Below, piece after piece: positions 18,760 through 28,068 of a DNA stretch of 64,000 bases. The DNA comes from JAFGRU01 sp016934985. GTDB taxonomy: Bacteria; Desulfobacterota; Desulfuromonadia; Desulfuromonadales; JAAYDE01. Numbering within the stretch: position 1 is the stretch's first letter; every line of letters begins with the position of its first letter. Location of the stretch: NCBI GenBank assembly GCA_963665045.2, contig CAXXJQ010000002.1, forward strand, positions 281,426-345,425. The letters run 5' to 3'. A program made the translations under genes and the position numbers. The notes beneath the pieces are model-generated. The model did no database searches. It was not told the origin of the DNA and saw only the letters and a program-made list of their open reading frames with translations.

Positions 18760-20219
18760 GTTTCCTCCATTCTGCTGCCAAACCAGGTCCGGGGATACAG
18801 CATCACCAACCAGGCGATGATTTCGAGTCTCCCCATCAGCATGTCAACGCACAAAATTCCCTTGAGCAACGACGGTAAGGTTGCGCTCGTTATTCCCGCC
18901 GAAAGCCCCGCCGTTCCGATTGCCGACGCCACTTCAAACAAGGAGTCGAGCGGGCTGTATCCCATGGCCACAAACGGCAGCCAAGAAAAAGCGAGGACGA
19001 CGACAAAAAGCACGATGAGAAGCAAAGCCGCGCGAATCTCTTCATCCTCCAGTCGACGGCCTGCCAGCCGAGGTTCGATGACGGCATGTTTCGGCAGGCA
19101 AGTCCGCAGGAGGATCAACCGAAACACGCTCGCTGCAATCAACAGCCGCAGCAGCTTGAACCCGCCGGCAGTCGATCCAACGCCGCCGCCCACCAGCATC
19201 GAGAAAATTAGAATTAGTTTCGAACCGGCATCGAGTTGCGTGCACGGCATCGAGGAAAAACCCGCAGTTGTCTGCGCGGAGAAGGCGAGCAAGGGCGCGT
19301 GCTGGAGGGCTTGCGGCCAAGCTATGTTGGCGCTCAGCAGCATGGAGGCGCCCACCGCGAGGGAAGCGATCACGGAAGCAATCGCGACGGCCTTGAGTTG
19401 CAGATAGTTTACCGCGACGCGCCGCTTCTTTGTGAATATTTGGTGATAGAAAGTCAGGGGGACCGCACCTGCAAGGCAAAGCAGCGTGATCCATCCCTGG
19501 GCAAGCCAGCTAAACCTCGCAAGGCTGTCGTCATACGGCGCAAATCCTCCGGTCGAGACCGCGGCAAAGGCATACAGCAACGCGTCGAAAAGCCTGACCC
19601 CGACCGCCCAGGTACCGATAATGCCAAGGACGGTTAAGGCTCCGTAAATTTTTAAGACTCGCCGCGCATGCACCCGCGTGCCGCCGACCAGATCGTCGCT
19701 ATCGTCCTCGGTGACGGCCAGGCCTTTCGCCACCAGCCCCGGCTGAATGACGAGGGCCAGGGAGAGGACGACGATGCCCAGTCCTCCGTACCACTGCATC
19801 CAGGCGCGGGCAAAAAGAAACGTCGCCGGCGCGTCAACGAGCGTCGCCTTCGCACTCAGTCCCGTGGTTGTCACGGCGGAGACGGCTTCGAAGAAAGCAT
19901 CCAGGAAACTCAGCCCCGAACTCATCATCGGATAGCACATGACGAGCGGCGTAAAGAGGAACATGAGGGCCACCAAGACCATGCCCTCGTTGGCCTGCAC
20001 ACAGGAAGGCGCCCGCAGCCGGGCCGTTCCCAATCCCAAGCCTGCGAGCCCACAGACCACCACGGCATATCTCAGGGTGATGGTCATCTCACCAAAAATC
20101 AGCGACATCACCAGGGGCACCATGGTCAGGGCAGCGAGTACCAGGCACAGTTGTCCGAAATACTTTAAGACGACAGGGAAGCGGACAGCGTACCGAAGTT
20201 CGGTTGCCTGTTTAGCCAC
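18756..20219 (-). CDS. trkH: TrkH-type potassium uptake membrane subunit
   Basis: This 487-residue polytopic protein contains TrkH landmarks: FEAVSAVTTTGLSA, YAFAAVSTGGFAPYDDSLA, AQTTAGFSSMP and FEVASAIGTAGLSAG, the four selectivity-filter loops with TTG/TGG/TAG motifs, plus GGVGSTAGGFKLLR. It forms the inner-membrane K+-translocating subunit that works with the downstream TrkA. GTG at 20219 is the start, with a strong GGAGGGAGGA site a few bases upstream. Potassium uptake is a first response to osmotic upshift, matching the content of the surrounding block. Confidence 0.93.
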   Translation of the reverse strand: MAKQATELRYAVRFPVVLKYFGQLCLVLAALTMVPLVMSLIFGEMTITLRYAVVVCGLAGLGLGTARLRAPSCVQANEGMVLVALMFLFTPLVMCYPMMSSGLSFLDAFFEAVSAVTTTGLSAKATLVDAPATFLFARAWMQWYGGLGIVVLSLALVIQPGLVAKGLAVTEDDSDDLVGGTRVHARRVLKIYGALTVLGIIGTWAVGVRLFDALLYAFAAVSTGGFAPYDDSLARFSWLAQGWITLLCLAGAVPLTFYHQIFTKKRRVAVNYLQLKAVAIASVIASLAVGASMLLSANIAWPQALQHAPLLAFSAQTTAGFSSMPCTQLDAGSKLILIFSMLVGGGVGSTAGGFKLLRLLIAASVFRLILLRTCLPKHAVIEPRLAGRRLEDEEIRAALLLIVLFVVVLAFSWLPFVAMGYSPLDSLFEVASAIGTAGLSAGITSATLPSLLKGILCVDMLMGRLEIIAWLVMLYPRTWFGSRMEET

Positions 20220-20786
20220 GAACGAATCCTCCCTCCTTTTCGCCGGGGGGGGAAAGAGAGCATTCCGCCGACTTGTTGCGATTTACTCGCGGGATGGCCT
20301 AAATTTTCTTCGTGTTTCAGCCTAACTCCTCATGAAATAGACCTTCGGTGATGAGAAGTCTTGCGTACCCGCGCGCAAAACGGCGCCTATCTTCATTTCT
20401 ATCGCTGATACCCGCCGTGCGGTGGGCGTCGGCTCATTTCCGCCAGTAGGCATCAAGCTTGTGGCACAGTATAAGCGACAAAGTATTGTCCGACATTTTC
20501 AGCTGCCCCCTTGCCACGGCGATGTCCACCTCAACGACCTTCTTCTCCTTAATTATAATGTACCTTTCAGCCTTTTTTTATTTCATGCTGCAAACTCTCA
20601 GTGGTAGTGATGCTTTTTTGCTGTATCCATTAATCAATCCCCTTCCGCGAATCGCCGGATAGTCCATATTGAAAGATTCCGTCGCGTCGTCCGGATTCTA
20701 GCGACCCGGTGTCTGAAAAGCGTCGGGGGTCGCTGACAGGTTGTTGTTTGCTAATGTTTTCCCCCTCGTTCTACCAAGACAGACGT
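20220..20786. other. 567 bp intergenic region, nothing recognised
   Basis: Between trkH and the cardiolipin synthase, both on the minus strand, no family-like coding sequence was found. A GC-rich partly self-complementary stretch near 20700-20735 (GCGACCC ... GGGTCGC) could be a hairpin but lacks a following T tract. The trkH ribosome-binding site (20225-20240) is the only clear signal. Confidence 0.5.
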
Positions 20787-22019
20787 TCATTTGTTCCTGG
20801 CCCGGCCGTTTTCACGGGCATAACCACTGATTCCCATCATCAATCGCAGCAAACCGTAGCTCAGCCAACTGATGAACCGTAAGCCTGCGGGTTGCTGTAT
20901 CCAGTTGTCCGCCAATATCCGCCGGCCATCCGTTTCCATGCTCTTCTTCAGGCTTTGGGCCAGGGGCTCGGCAAAGGCTTCGTCGTCAACGACCACATTC
21001 GCTTCCCGTGAAAGCAGCAGGCTGAACGGATCGATATTGGAAGACCCCACTGTCGCCCAATGCCCGTCGATCACCGCCACTTTGGCGTGCAGGAAACTCT
21101 TGTGGTATTCGTAAATTTCAATTCCCGCCGCGAGGAAATTACCATAGAGCGCCTGAGAGGCATAATGCTGGAGCAGATGATCAGACTTCCCCTGCAGCAA
21201 CAAAACTACTCGCACGCCGCGCCCGGCCGCATTATTCAACGCATGACGGAAATTATGCCCCGGCAAAAAGTAGGCATTGGCAAGAATGATTTCGGATTTC
21301 GCCTGGTCGATCGCCCGCAAATAAGCTGCTTCAATATCACGTCGATGGCGAAAATTATCCCGCACCAGGAATGCCGCATTCATCTTCCCCCCGGCAAAGG
21401 TTGAAACAGGGATCGTCCTGCTGCGGACCGTTCCTCTGCGAAAAGAATTCCATGCCACCATTGACCACAAGCGCTGAGCTGAAAGGCGGATCACACTAAC
21501 CAGCGGCCCTTCCACGGCGACGGCATAGTCATAGCGATAGAAAATGTCGCCCGTCTTTTCCTGGTCAGCAATAATGTTGATCCCCCCGACAAAGGCGATC
21601 TCCCAATCCACCGTCACTATTTTTCGGTGCATGCGCCGCAGGCGCTTGCGCCGAAAGGTCCAGGGGGATATTTTAGGGCGGTAGGTGAGCGTCTTCACCC
21701 CGACCGTCCGCAGTCGGTCCAACATGCTCCGTGGCAGGTCCTTGGAGCCGTAGCCGTCGATCAGCATATAGACGTTTACGCCGCGCAGAGCCGCCCGCAT
21801 CAGTGCGTCCGCAATCCGGTTTCCAGTAGTGTCATTTTCGAAGATATACGTTTCAAGATAAATTTCATGCATTGCCCGGTCGAATGCCGCTTCGATAGCG
21901 GGAAAATAGGCTGCTCCGTTCTGCAACAGGGTGACCTTGTTGCCGGGAACAAAGTTGGACAAACTTGTGGGCAAAACTGCTTGATACCAACTCCGGCATT
22001 GTCGTTTCCCGTGGGGCAT
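20787..22019 (-). CDS. Cardiolipin synthase, phospholipase D family (ClsB-like)
   Basis: The 410-residue product has two HKD catalytic motifs: HRKIVTVDWEIAFVGGINI near residue 130 and HAKVAVIDGHWATVGSSNID near residue 315, each HxKxxxxD. The N-terminal stretch AFDRAMHEIYLETYIFEND is typical of the ClsB group, which lacks the N-terminal transmembrane helices of ClsA. These enzymes condense phosphatidylglycerol with another phospholipid to form cardiolipin, which rises under osmotic stress in many bacteria. ATG at 22019 has only a weak upstream site. A hydrophobic stretch near the C-terminus (FISWLSYGLLRLMMGI) may be membrane-associated. Confidence 0.88.
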   Translation of the reverse strand: MPHGKRQCRSWYQAVLPTSLSNFVPGNKVTLLQNGAAYFPAIEAAFDRAMHEIYLETYIFENDTTGNRIADALMRAALRGVNVYMLIDGYGSKDLPRSMLDRLRTVGVKTLTYRPKISPWTFRRKRLRRMHRKIVTVDWEIAFVGGINIIADQEKTGDIFYRYDYAVAVEGPLVSVIRLSAQRLWSMVAWNSFRRGTVRSRTIPVSTFAGGKMNAAFLVRDNFRHRRDIEAAYLRAIDQAKSEIILANAYFLPGHNFRHALNNAAGRGVRVVLLLQGKSDHLLQHYASQALYGNFLAAGIEIYEYHKSFLHAKVAVIDGHWATVGSSNIDPFSLLLSREANVVVDDEAFAEPLAQSLKKSMETDGRRILADNWIQQPAGLRFISWLSYGLLRLMMGISGYARENGRARNK

Positions 22020-22185
22020 AATAATGACCTGATTCTTATGTCCTATTTATTCAAAGGATTATTTATTTTGCGTTGCTCCCTTCCAGTTCCAAATCTCCGG
22101 CAGGTTCTGGCGGTTTTTCCAAGTGCCAACCGGAAAATGCTCCAGCCGGGAAATGTTGCTCTTCGCCCGGTCGGAATTTCCTGTT

Positions 22186-23454
22186 TCACGGTCTGATTTC
22201 GTAAGATCGTTCCTTAACATCCGGATAGATTCTTGAAACCAATTTCCCCAGAGTCATCCCCTGTATGCCGATGGAGAAGACAACAACAATATAAGTAATG
22301 ATCACAATAGTCGTTCTTTCCGGCACGGCTGGAATAGACAAGGCAAGAGCCACCGAGATTCCCCCACGTAATCCACCCCAGGTGAGAATTGTAATAGCCC
22401 CGGTACTGAATGACCTGAATGTCCTCATTAACAGAATGGCGCTGCCAACGCTCGCAAGCCGTGCGAACAGGGCAATAATAATCGCAAGAAGGCCGGCAAT
22501 TAGCAAAGCGGTTGTAAAAGGCATTATCAGCAATTCCAGACCGATCAGCATGAAGAGCAGCGCGTTGAGAATCTCGTCCACAAGTTCCCAGAAATCGTCG
22601 AGGTGTTGTCGGGTCATTTCCGACATTGCGAAAGCACGACCATGGTTGCCGATCAACAGGCCTGCCACCACAATAGCAAGGGGACCGGATGTGTGAATTC
22701 TGTCAGCCAAGGCATAGCCGCCCATAACCAGAGCCAAGGTGATGATCACTTCCAACTGGTAGTTATTGACCCGCTTGAGCATCTGGTAGGCCAGCACTCC
22801 GATTCCAAGTCCCAGTACAGCCCCGCCAACCGCTTCCTCCAAGAAGAGCAGTACAACCCTGCCGAGGGTAATTTCGTGTTCCCCCATGGCCAATTCAAGG
22901 ATAATCAGAAAGACCACGACACCGATGCCATCGTTGAAGAGCGATTCCCCGGCAATCTTGGTTTCAAGATTTTTGGGAACTTCTGCGGTTTTGAGAATGC
23001 TGATGACCGCGACCGGATCGGTCGGTGAAATCAATGCCCCGAAGAGCAGGCAATAAATGAACGAAACGGGGATTGAGAGAAAACCCAGCAAGAACCAGGT
23101 CAGAGCCCCGACAATGAAGGTTGAGGCAACGACACCTGCAGTGGCAAGAACAGTGATGGCCCACTTCTGGCGGGTCAAATCATCGAGCTTGATCTTTATT
23201 GCCCCGGCAAAGAGCAGAAACGACAACATGCCATGCAGCAGCGTTTGATTGAAATCCACCGCATTCAAAATTCGGGCGACGTTGGACTGTCCGATATCCA
23301 CGCCGATCCAGCCCAGGGCAACAATCCCCAAAGAAGCCACCAGGGCGATGAACATCACCCCAATGGTGGTCGGCATGCGGAGCACTCGGTAGTTTATGAA
23401 GCTGAAAAGCGCCGTCAGCACCATTAAAAGGGCTGTAATTTCGAATAGCTTCAT
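22186..23454 (-). CDS. CPA1-family Na+(K+)/H+ antiporter (NhaP-like)
   Basis: This polytopic protein of about 422 residues has the CPA1 signatures GALISPTDPVAVISILK and ESLFNDGIGVVVFLIILE, which contain the conserved acidic residues of cation/proton exchange, and a later TWGGLRGGISVALALSIP motif. It would expel Na+ (or K+) in exchange for protons across the inner membrane. ATG at 23454 (MKLFEITALL) is preferred; a TTG at 23484 would add ten residues. Gene order with trkAH and cardiolipin synthase supports an ion and osmotic homeostasis role. Confidence 0.9.
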   Translation of the reverse strand: MKLFEITALLMVLTALFSFINYRVLRMPTTIGVMFIALVASLGIVALGWIGVDIGQSNVARILNAVDFNQTLLHGMLSFLLFAGAIKIKLDDLTRQKWAITVLATAGVVASTFIVGALTWFLLGFLSIPVSFIYCLLFGALISPTDPVAVISILKTAEVPKNLETKIAGESLFNDGIGVVVFLIILELAMGEHEITLGRVVLLFLEEAVGGAVLGLGIGVLAYQMLKRVNNYQLEVIITLALVMGGYALADRIHTSGPLAIVVAGLLIGNHGRAFAMSEMTRQHLDDFWELVDEILNALLFMLIGLELLIMPFTTALLIAGLLAIIIALFARLASVGSAILLMRTFRSFSTGAITILTWGGLRGGISVALALSIPAVPERTTIVIITYIVVVFSIGIQGMTLGKLVSRIYPDVKERSYEIRP

Positions 23455-23687
23455 GGGCCGCTCAGCAGAGATTCGCCGCTTCAAAACAAGTCGCAGCGGT
23501 CCCCCTAAAAATTGATGGAAATCACCTCCAGGCCGGCATGATATCCTTCAAGGTAAAGCGGTGGACCACCCGTTGCAGCGTCTGGACCTTGATCGGCAAC
23601 GCGTTTTTCAGCAACATCGGGGAATGCCCACCCCCCATCATAATTGCTCCATGCACTGAACGTGGATATTCGCAGCTGACCTGCACA

Positions 23688-23975
23688 TCAGATCTTCTTG
23701 AAAGTGTCTTTAAAAAGCCCCTTGACCTCATCCCAGATCTGTTCCGCTCCGTCTTTCATGTCTTCCCAGTCATCATCGCTGGCCATCGCTATTCCCTGCA
23801 GCTTTTCCGCAGCCTGATCCCGTTTCCCCCGTAAGGCTGCGATTGTTTTGGAATATTCAAACTTCGCCTCGGAGGTTGCGCTTTCCGCCTTTTCCTTGAG
23901 ACGCTCAATCTGATTATCCCATTCAACCATCTGTGCCGAAAGTTTTTCGACGAACTCTGTTCTTTTGTCCTTCAT
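23688..23975 (-). CDS. Small coiled-coil protein (sll1863-like stress family)
   Basis: The 95-residue product is charged and helical; an almost uninterrupted coiled coil (VEKLSAQMVEWDNQIERLKEKAES onward) is followed by DDWEDMKDGAEQIWDEVKGL, a tail seen in small stress-associated coiled-coil proteins of the sll1863 type. No enzyme motif or signal peptide is present. Start ATG is preceded by GGAGGTTGCC, an excellent ribosome-binding site. The family is often found beside ion and osmotic stress genes, as here, but the molecular role is unknown. Confidence 0.7.
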   Translation of the reverse strand: MKDKRTEFVEKLSAQMVEWDNQIERLKEKAESATSEAKFEYSKTIAALRGKRDQAAEKLQGIAMASDDDWEDMKDGAEQIWDEVKGLFKDTFKKI

Positions 23976-24170
23976 GGCAACCTCCGTTGCTTATCTCAGC
24001 GCCTGTAAGGGGTTCACTTCAACCTGGAGCCGTGGGTTTGGAGCGGGAAAAGAGTGTAAGTGCTTGGCCTGGATAAGTTTTTAAAAGATCTGAGGCGCAC
24101 CCATAGGTTCATCGGTGATTTTTGGAAGGCTTAGGCAGGTCAATAACTTGCGCTATTGCCAGATCATAAC

Positions 24171-25484
24171 TCACGAATCCAGGTTCAAATTAAATAAAAA
24201 GGTCGCTCCTTTGCCCGGTTCACTTTCGGCCCAGATATGTCCGCCGTGGCGCCTGACGATCCGTTCCACCGTGGCCAGCCCTATTCCAAAACCCTCAACG
24301 TCCTTTCCGGGATGCCGCTGGAACGGAAGAAACAGCTTGTCAGCAAAGGCCATTTCGAAACCCGGCCCGTTGTCCCGGACAAAATAAGCAGGTTTTCCTT
24401 CAACCACCATTTCAGCGAACTCAATAACCGTTCCCTCCCGATTGTCGGAATATTTCCATGCGTTGCCGATGAGGTTATCAAGAACCACCCACAACAGTTC
24501 TGGATCGCCCTCTGCTACCGTCCCTGGAGCAATTACGAATGTGACCCGGTTCTCCGGGAAAACCAGGACCAGTTCCGAAACTACCGATTTCGCAATTGCG
24601 CTCAAATCAACCTTTTCCCAATGCATTTCGCCGTGCAGGACACATGAAAACCTGAGCAGGCCATCGATGAGCCGTTCCATACGCAGGGTGCTTTCATATA
24701 TTTCCCGAATGTAACCTTGGCATTGCTCTTCGAGTTTGTTGCCGAACATTGCCTGGATCACCTGGCAATAGCCGTTGATGGCGGCCACCGGCGTGCGCAG
24801 GTCGTGGGAAACGCTATAGTTAAATGCCTCCAGCTCGATAATCGCGTTTTTAAGTTCGACAGCGTCGGCGGCCAGGTCGGCGTTCAGAATTTGGATTTTC
24901 TCTTCCATCTGTCTGCGTTCGGAAATATCTGTGATCGCGATGCGGCACTCTTGCCCGGATTTGCAGGCCAAGGCCTCGATCTGAACAAAAAGCGGGGGCT
25001 TTCCCTCGTTCGTGAGCGCCGTCTCGCAGGACGCCTTGGCCTGGGTGGCAAAAACCTTTCCAAGAAATTCAAAGAAAGTTGGACGGGAGTCAGCCGGCAC
25101 AAACAGCCCGAAGCGCTGGCCGAGCAGCTTAGAACGCTCGGTACCGAGGAGGCTCGCGCCGCCAAGGTTCGCTGCAGTGATGATCCCATTACGGTCGAGG
25201 GTCAGGTAACCAACCGGGGCGAAATCGTACAGGTCGGTGTATCTGTCCAAGGCCGTCTCCAACTCTTCCTTGGCCTGGCGCAACTCTTCATTCTGCATCT
25301 CCAGCTCGATCTGGTGTACTTGCAGTTCGTGAAACAGCCGCTGCGACTCTGTCTCATCAGAAGGGACGTGAACCATAGCGGACTTCGCACGCAACCGATC
25401 TTCTGCACGGCGGCGCAGTGCAGTGGTTGCTTGCGGGTTTTTGTTCCGGTCATTACCCCTTGGGCCTTTCTTCATATGCTTCAA
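24171..25484 (-). CDS. PAS-domain sensor histidine kinase
   Basis: The 437-residue cytosolic kinase has an N-terminal coiled-coil module (FHELQVHQIELEMQNEELRQ, about residues 48-68) shared with two other proteins in this window, a PAS domain (LYDFAPVGYLTLDRNGIITAANLGGASLLG), then a HisKA domain with SVSHDLRTPVAAINGY (phospho-acceptor His) and a HATPase domain with NLIGNAWKYS, DNGPGFEM and GFGIGLATVERIVRRHGG. No transmembrane segment is seen, so the signal is probably intracellular. It starts at TTG 25484 (GAAAGG upstream; ATG at 25475 is the alternative) only 15 bases after the radical SAM gene, so the two are likely co-transcribed. No cognate response regulator is adjacent. Confidence 0.9.
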   Translation of the reverse strand: MKHMKKGPRGNDRNKNPQATTALRRRAEDRLRAKSAMVHVPSDETESQRLFHELQVHQIELEMQNEELRQAKEELETALDRYTDLYDFAPVGYLTLDRNGIITAANLGGASLLGTERSKLLGQRFGLFVPADSRPTFFEFLGKVFATQAKASCETALTNEGKPPLFVQIEALACKSGQECRIAITDISERRQMEEKIQILNADLAADAVELKNAIIELEAFNYSVSHDLRTPVAAINGYCQVIQAMFGNKLEEQCQGYIREIYESTLRMERLIDGLLRFSCVLHGEMHWEKVDLSAIAKSVVSELVLVFPENRVTFVIAPGTVAEGDPELLWVVLDNLIGNAWKYSDNREGTVIEFAEMVVEGKPAYFVRDNGPGFEMAFADKLFLPFQRHPGKDVEGFGIGLATVERIVRRHGGHIWAESEPGKGATFLFNLNLDS

Positions 25485-25499
25485 GCATCACCTTTCTTT

Positions 25500-27005
25500 T
25501 CATTCCACATCGAACATTCCGTCCTCCCGGATTTTTTCCGCGACCTTCCTGAAGTGAAACCCGTAGACGGCATAAGTTATGGCCAGCGGAAACAGGCGCG
25601 GTTTTCTCATTAGCGACCAGAGGAAGAGCTTCCAGAAGTGGACCCGCTCCCTGCCGATGACACCGAGTAACAGAATCGACTTGAAAAGCGCCCCGATGTG
25701 TCCCTGCTGCAAATGGAACCGTCCCTGGGGCCGCGGCCGGTAGACTCGAAAGAGTTTGATCACCCGTTGATAGTACTGCTTGGGGGCATAGATGGTGTCG
25801 AGAATCCTCTGGTAGCCGGCGATGAGAGACTCTGGTTTCATACGGGGTACAAAATTGAGGTCTACTGCGGTGTTGTCGCCGGAAGAGTCCTTCAGCAACC
25901 GGCCTTCCTGCTCCAGGCGCTGATAGAGCCTGGTACCGCGCATGGCAGAGAGTAACCCGACCATGGCGGTAACGATTCCGCTCTCCTGGATGAAACGGAT
26001 CTGGCTGTCGAAAATGGTTTCCGGATCGCTGTCGAAACCGACGATGAAGCCGCCATTAACCTGGAGTCCGGCCCGCTGGATGCGCTTGACGGAGGCGAGC
26101 AGGTCGCGGTTCTTGTTCTGCACTTTTCCGCACTTGGCCAGGCTATCCTCGTGCGGCGTCTCGATGCCGATAAAGACCTCCTCGAACCCGGCGCGGACCA
26201 TCAAGTCCAGGAGTTGCGGATCATCAGCGAGGTCGATGGACGCTTCAGTGTAGAAATAGAAGGGATAATCCCTGTCCGCCATCCAGTCGATGAGAGGGGG
26301 AAGAATTTCGCGCTTCAGGCGGGGCTTGTCACCGATGAAGTTGTCGTCGACGAAAAAGACCGCGCCCCGCCAGCCATACACATAAAGGCTCTCCAGCTCG
26401 GCGAGGATCTGCGCCGGGTTCTTGCTGCGGGGCTTGCGGCCGAACAGCGTGGTAATGTCGCAAAACTCGCAGTCATAGGGGCAACCCCGCCCGTACTGGA
26501 TATTCATGGCGGCGTAATCTTTCTTCTCCACCAGACCCCAGAGGGGGATGGGTGTTTCCTTGAGTTGCGCCCAGCCGTCCGAAGTGTACACGCGCCGGGG
26601 AGCGCCGCGCCGCAGGTCTTCCAGAAACAATGGCAGGGTGATTTCCCCTTCTCCCAGCACCAGGTGATTGACCCCGGGGAAATCGTCATTGCACGAGGTG
26701 AACAGGGGACCGCCGGCGACCGTCTTGATCCCCAGGCGTCGGCAACGGTCGATGACCTCCTGCGCCGACTGCCGCTGTACGGTCATGGCGCTGATGAAGA
26801 CGTAATCGGCCCACCTCAGGTCCTTGTCGGCAAGAGGATCAACGTTTATGTCGACCAGTCGTTTTTCCCATGTCTCAGGAAGCATCGCCGCCACGGTCAA
26901 AAGCCCCAGCGGCGGGAAACTCGCCTTCCGGTTGATGAACTTCATGGCGTGCCGAAAACTCCAGAAGGTATCGGGATAGCGGGGATAAACAAGAAGAATT
27001 TTCAT
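25500..27005 (-). CDS. B12-binding-domain radical SAM protein with DUF4070 (HpnP-like architecture)
   Basis: About 501 residues. The N-terminus (MKILLVYPRYPDTFWSF) begins a cobalamin-binding domain; the radical SAM motif CPYDCEFC follows IQYGRGC near residue 180; VGIETPHEDSLAKC and GGFIVGFDSDP are further SAM-domain landmarks; the C-terminal third matches the DUF4070 region. Hopanoid C-2 methylase HpnP shares this architecture, but many members have unknown substrates, and no hopanoid genes are visible here. ATG at 27005 is chosen because GGGAGG lies just upstream; the longer frame from 27110 would overlap the BON gene. The downstream kinase gene is 15 bases away. Confidence 0.85.
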   Translation of the reverse strand: MKILLVYPRYPDTFWSFRHAMKFINRKASFPPLGLLTVAAMLPETWEKRLVDINVDPLADKDLRWADYVFISAMTVQRQSAQEVIDRCRRLGIKTVAGGPLFTSCNDDFPGVNHLVLGEGEITLPLFLEDLRRGAPRRVYTSDGWAQLKETPIPLWGLVEKKDYAAMNIQYGRGCPYDCEFCDITTLFGRKPRSKNPAQILAELESLYVYGWRGAVFFVDDNFIGDKPRLKREILPPLIDWMADRDYPFYFYTEASIDLADDPQLLDLMVRAGFEEVFIGIETPHEDSLAKCGKVQNKNRDLLASVKRIQRAGLQVNGGFIVGFDSDPETIFDSQIRFIQESGIVTAMVGLLSAMRGTRLYQRLEQEGRLLKDSSGDNTAVDLNFVPRMKPESLIAGYQRILDTIYAPKQYYQRVIKLFRVYRPRPQGRFHLQQGHIGALFKSILLLGVIGRERVHFWKLFLWSLMRKPRLFPLAITYAVYGFHFRKVAEKIREDGMFDVE

Positions 27006-27099
27006 TGGAGCCCTCCCGTCGTGCTGAACGACGGACCGAGTGGCCACTCTTGTCAAGGGTGAGCTCTCGGCCCCCAAGTCCGACAGACTCACAGCACCG

Positions 27100-27414
27100 C
27101 TATTTGACAATCAGGTCGTTTTTCACCGAAACGACCCCCTCAACACTGCGAGCTACTTCACCTGCCTTTTTGACGCTCTGCGCCGAATCGACAAAACCGC
27201 TTAACTGCACTTCCCCTTTGTAGGACTCGACTTCGATCTGCATACTTTTAAGGGTTGGTTCGTTAAAGATGGCCGTTTTCACCTTGGTTGTGATGACGGA
27301 GTTGTCGAAATACTGGCCGGTACTTTCGTGTTTACTGGTGGAAGCACACCCCATGAATGCGGCAGCCAAGACCAAACAAGCCAGAAAAGTTATGATGCGA
27401 TTTTTCTTTAACAT
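27100..27414 (-). CDS. BON-domain lipoprotein
   Basis: The 104-residue product has a lipoprotein signal (FLACLVLAAAFMGC, lipobox cysteine about residue 23) followed by one BON domain (SVITTKVKTAIFNEPTLKSMQIEVESYKGEVQLSGFVDS ... GVVSVKNDLIV). BON proteins such as OsmY are periplasmic or membrane-attached and frequently osmotically induced; this one would be anchored by lipid. AAAGGAG sits upstream of the ATG at 27414. The gene runs just ahead of the radical SAM gene on the same strand. Confidence 0.88.
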   Translation of the reverse strand: MLKKNRIITFLACLVLAAAFMGCASTSKHESTGQYFDNSVITTKVKTAIFNEPTLKSMQIEVESYKGEVQLSGFVDSAQSVKKAGEVARSVEGVVSVKNDLIVK

Positions 27415-27522
27415 GATGTGTTCTCCTTTAGGTCTGAGGCCATTGATTTTGTTTCCGGAACACTCGGTTTATCTTGTTACCGTATAACACCTTTTTCATG
27501 CCAATTTTAATCTAGCCGGCTG

Positions 27523-27846
27523 TCATTGCGCCCGCGCCTCTATCAGCACCTCCGTTCCCGCAGTGGCGGCGATCGTGTTGAACCTGATGTCCGGCTCACT
27601 GTCGAGAAGGTTCATTACTCCGATCAGAACACTGAAATGGCTGGATCGCAGATGGGTGTTCAAGTCTTCCCTGTTCTCCCATTGCTCCTGGAATAAAAGA
27701 ATATTTTCAGCCTCAATATCCACGTAGCAATTACAGCTTATACAGCCAGGTTCGCTCCGGATCTCACCGAGCATGGCTTTAAAGGTTTGAAGAATCTCTG
27801 CCCGCTTTTCGGACGGCATCGTTACCATGATTACGGTTTCAATCAT
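27523..27846 (-). CDS. ABM-superfamily (antibiotic biosynthesis monooxygenase-like) small protein
   Basis: The 107-residue product fits the dimeric alpha-beta barrel ABM fold: VIMVTMPSEKRAEILQTFKAMLGEIRSEPGCISCNCYVDIE with ENILLFQEQWENREDLNTHLRSSHF. The family includes quinol monooxygenases and heme-degrading enzymes but also many of unknown substrate. The CISCNC cysteine cluster in the middle is notable. It lies between the BON lipoprotein and small stress-type membrane genes on the same strand. Confidence 0.75.
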   Translation of the reverse strand: MIETVIMVTMPSEKRAEILQTFKAMLGEIRSEPGCISCNCYVDIEAENILLFQEQWENREDLNTHLRSSHFSVLIGVMNLLDSEPDIRFNTIAATAGTEVLIEARAQ

Positions 27847-27869
27847 GAGGCAGCACCTTCAGCCCTGAA

Positions 27870-28037
27870 TTAATAGATGATAAAAATGAATTTTTCTTGG
27901 TCACTCTGCGATCTATTAAACCATCTCGGTTGTATGTTCATAACCATCTTGTTGTGTAAAAAGGAAGTACAGTCTATTGCTCGAAAATCTTTATCAATTT
28001 CTTCATATAATTTAATCTTCAAAAATATATCAGGCAT
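27870..28037 (-). CDS. Hypothetical 55-residue protein
   Basis: The frame beginning MPDIFLKIKLYEEIDKDFRA at 28037 is preceded by AAAGGGAG about 8 bases upstream, a good ribosome-binding site, and fits between the ABM gene and the next membrane gene without overlap. No family was recognised; composition is basic with no signal peptide. It is kept only because of the ribosome-binding site and the tight spacing. Confidence 0.35.
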   Translation of the reverse strand: MPDIFLKIKLYEEIDKDFRAIDCTSFLHNKMVMNIQPRWFNRSQSDQEKFIFIIY

Positions 28038-28068
28038 TTTCTTTACTCCCTTTGGAAACAAGAAAAAA

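Noticed and set aside
17923..19407. 494-codon plus-strand ORF
   Set aside because: It lies antisense to trkA and trkH, both clearly real by motifs and ATGA coupling; its translation resembles no family.
20422..20662. Two ~60 codon plus-strand ORFs in the trkH-cls gap
   Set aside because: No ribosome-binding site, no family similarity, and opposite to the direction of both neighbours.
23522..23731. 69-codon minus-strand ORF between the antiporter and the coiled-coil gene
   Set aside because: It overlaps the 3' end of the coiled-coil gene and lacks recognisable features or a good ribosome site.
27006..27110. N-terminal extension of the radical SAM gene to 27110
   Set aside because: It would overlap the BON lipoprotein gene and has no ribosome site; ATG 27005 has GGGAGG and matches the family N-terminus.
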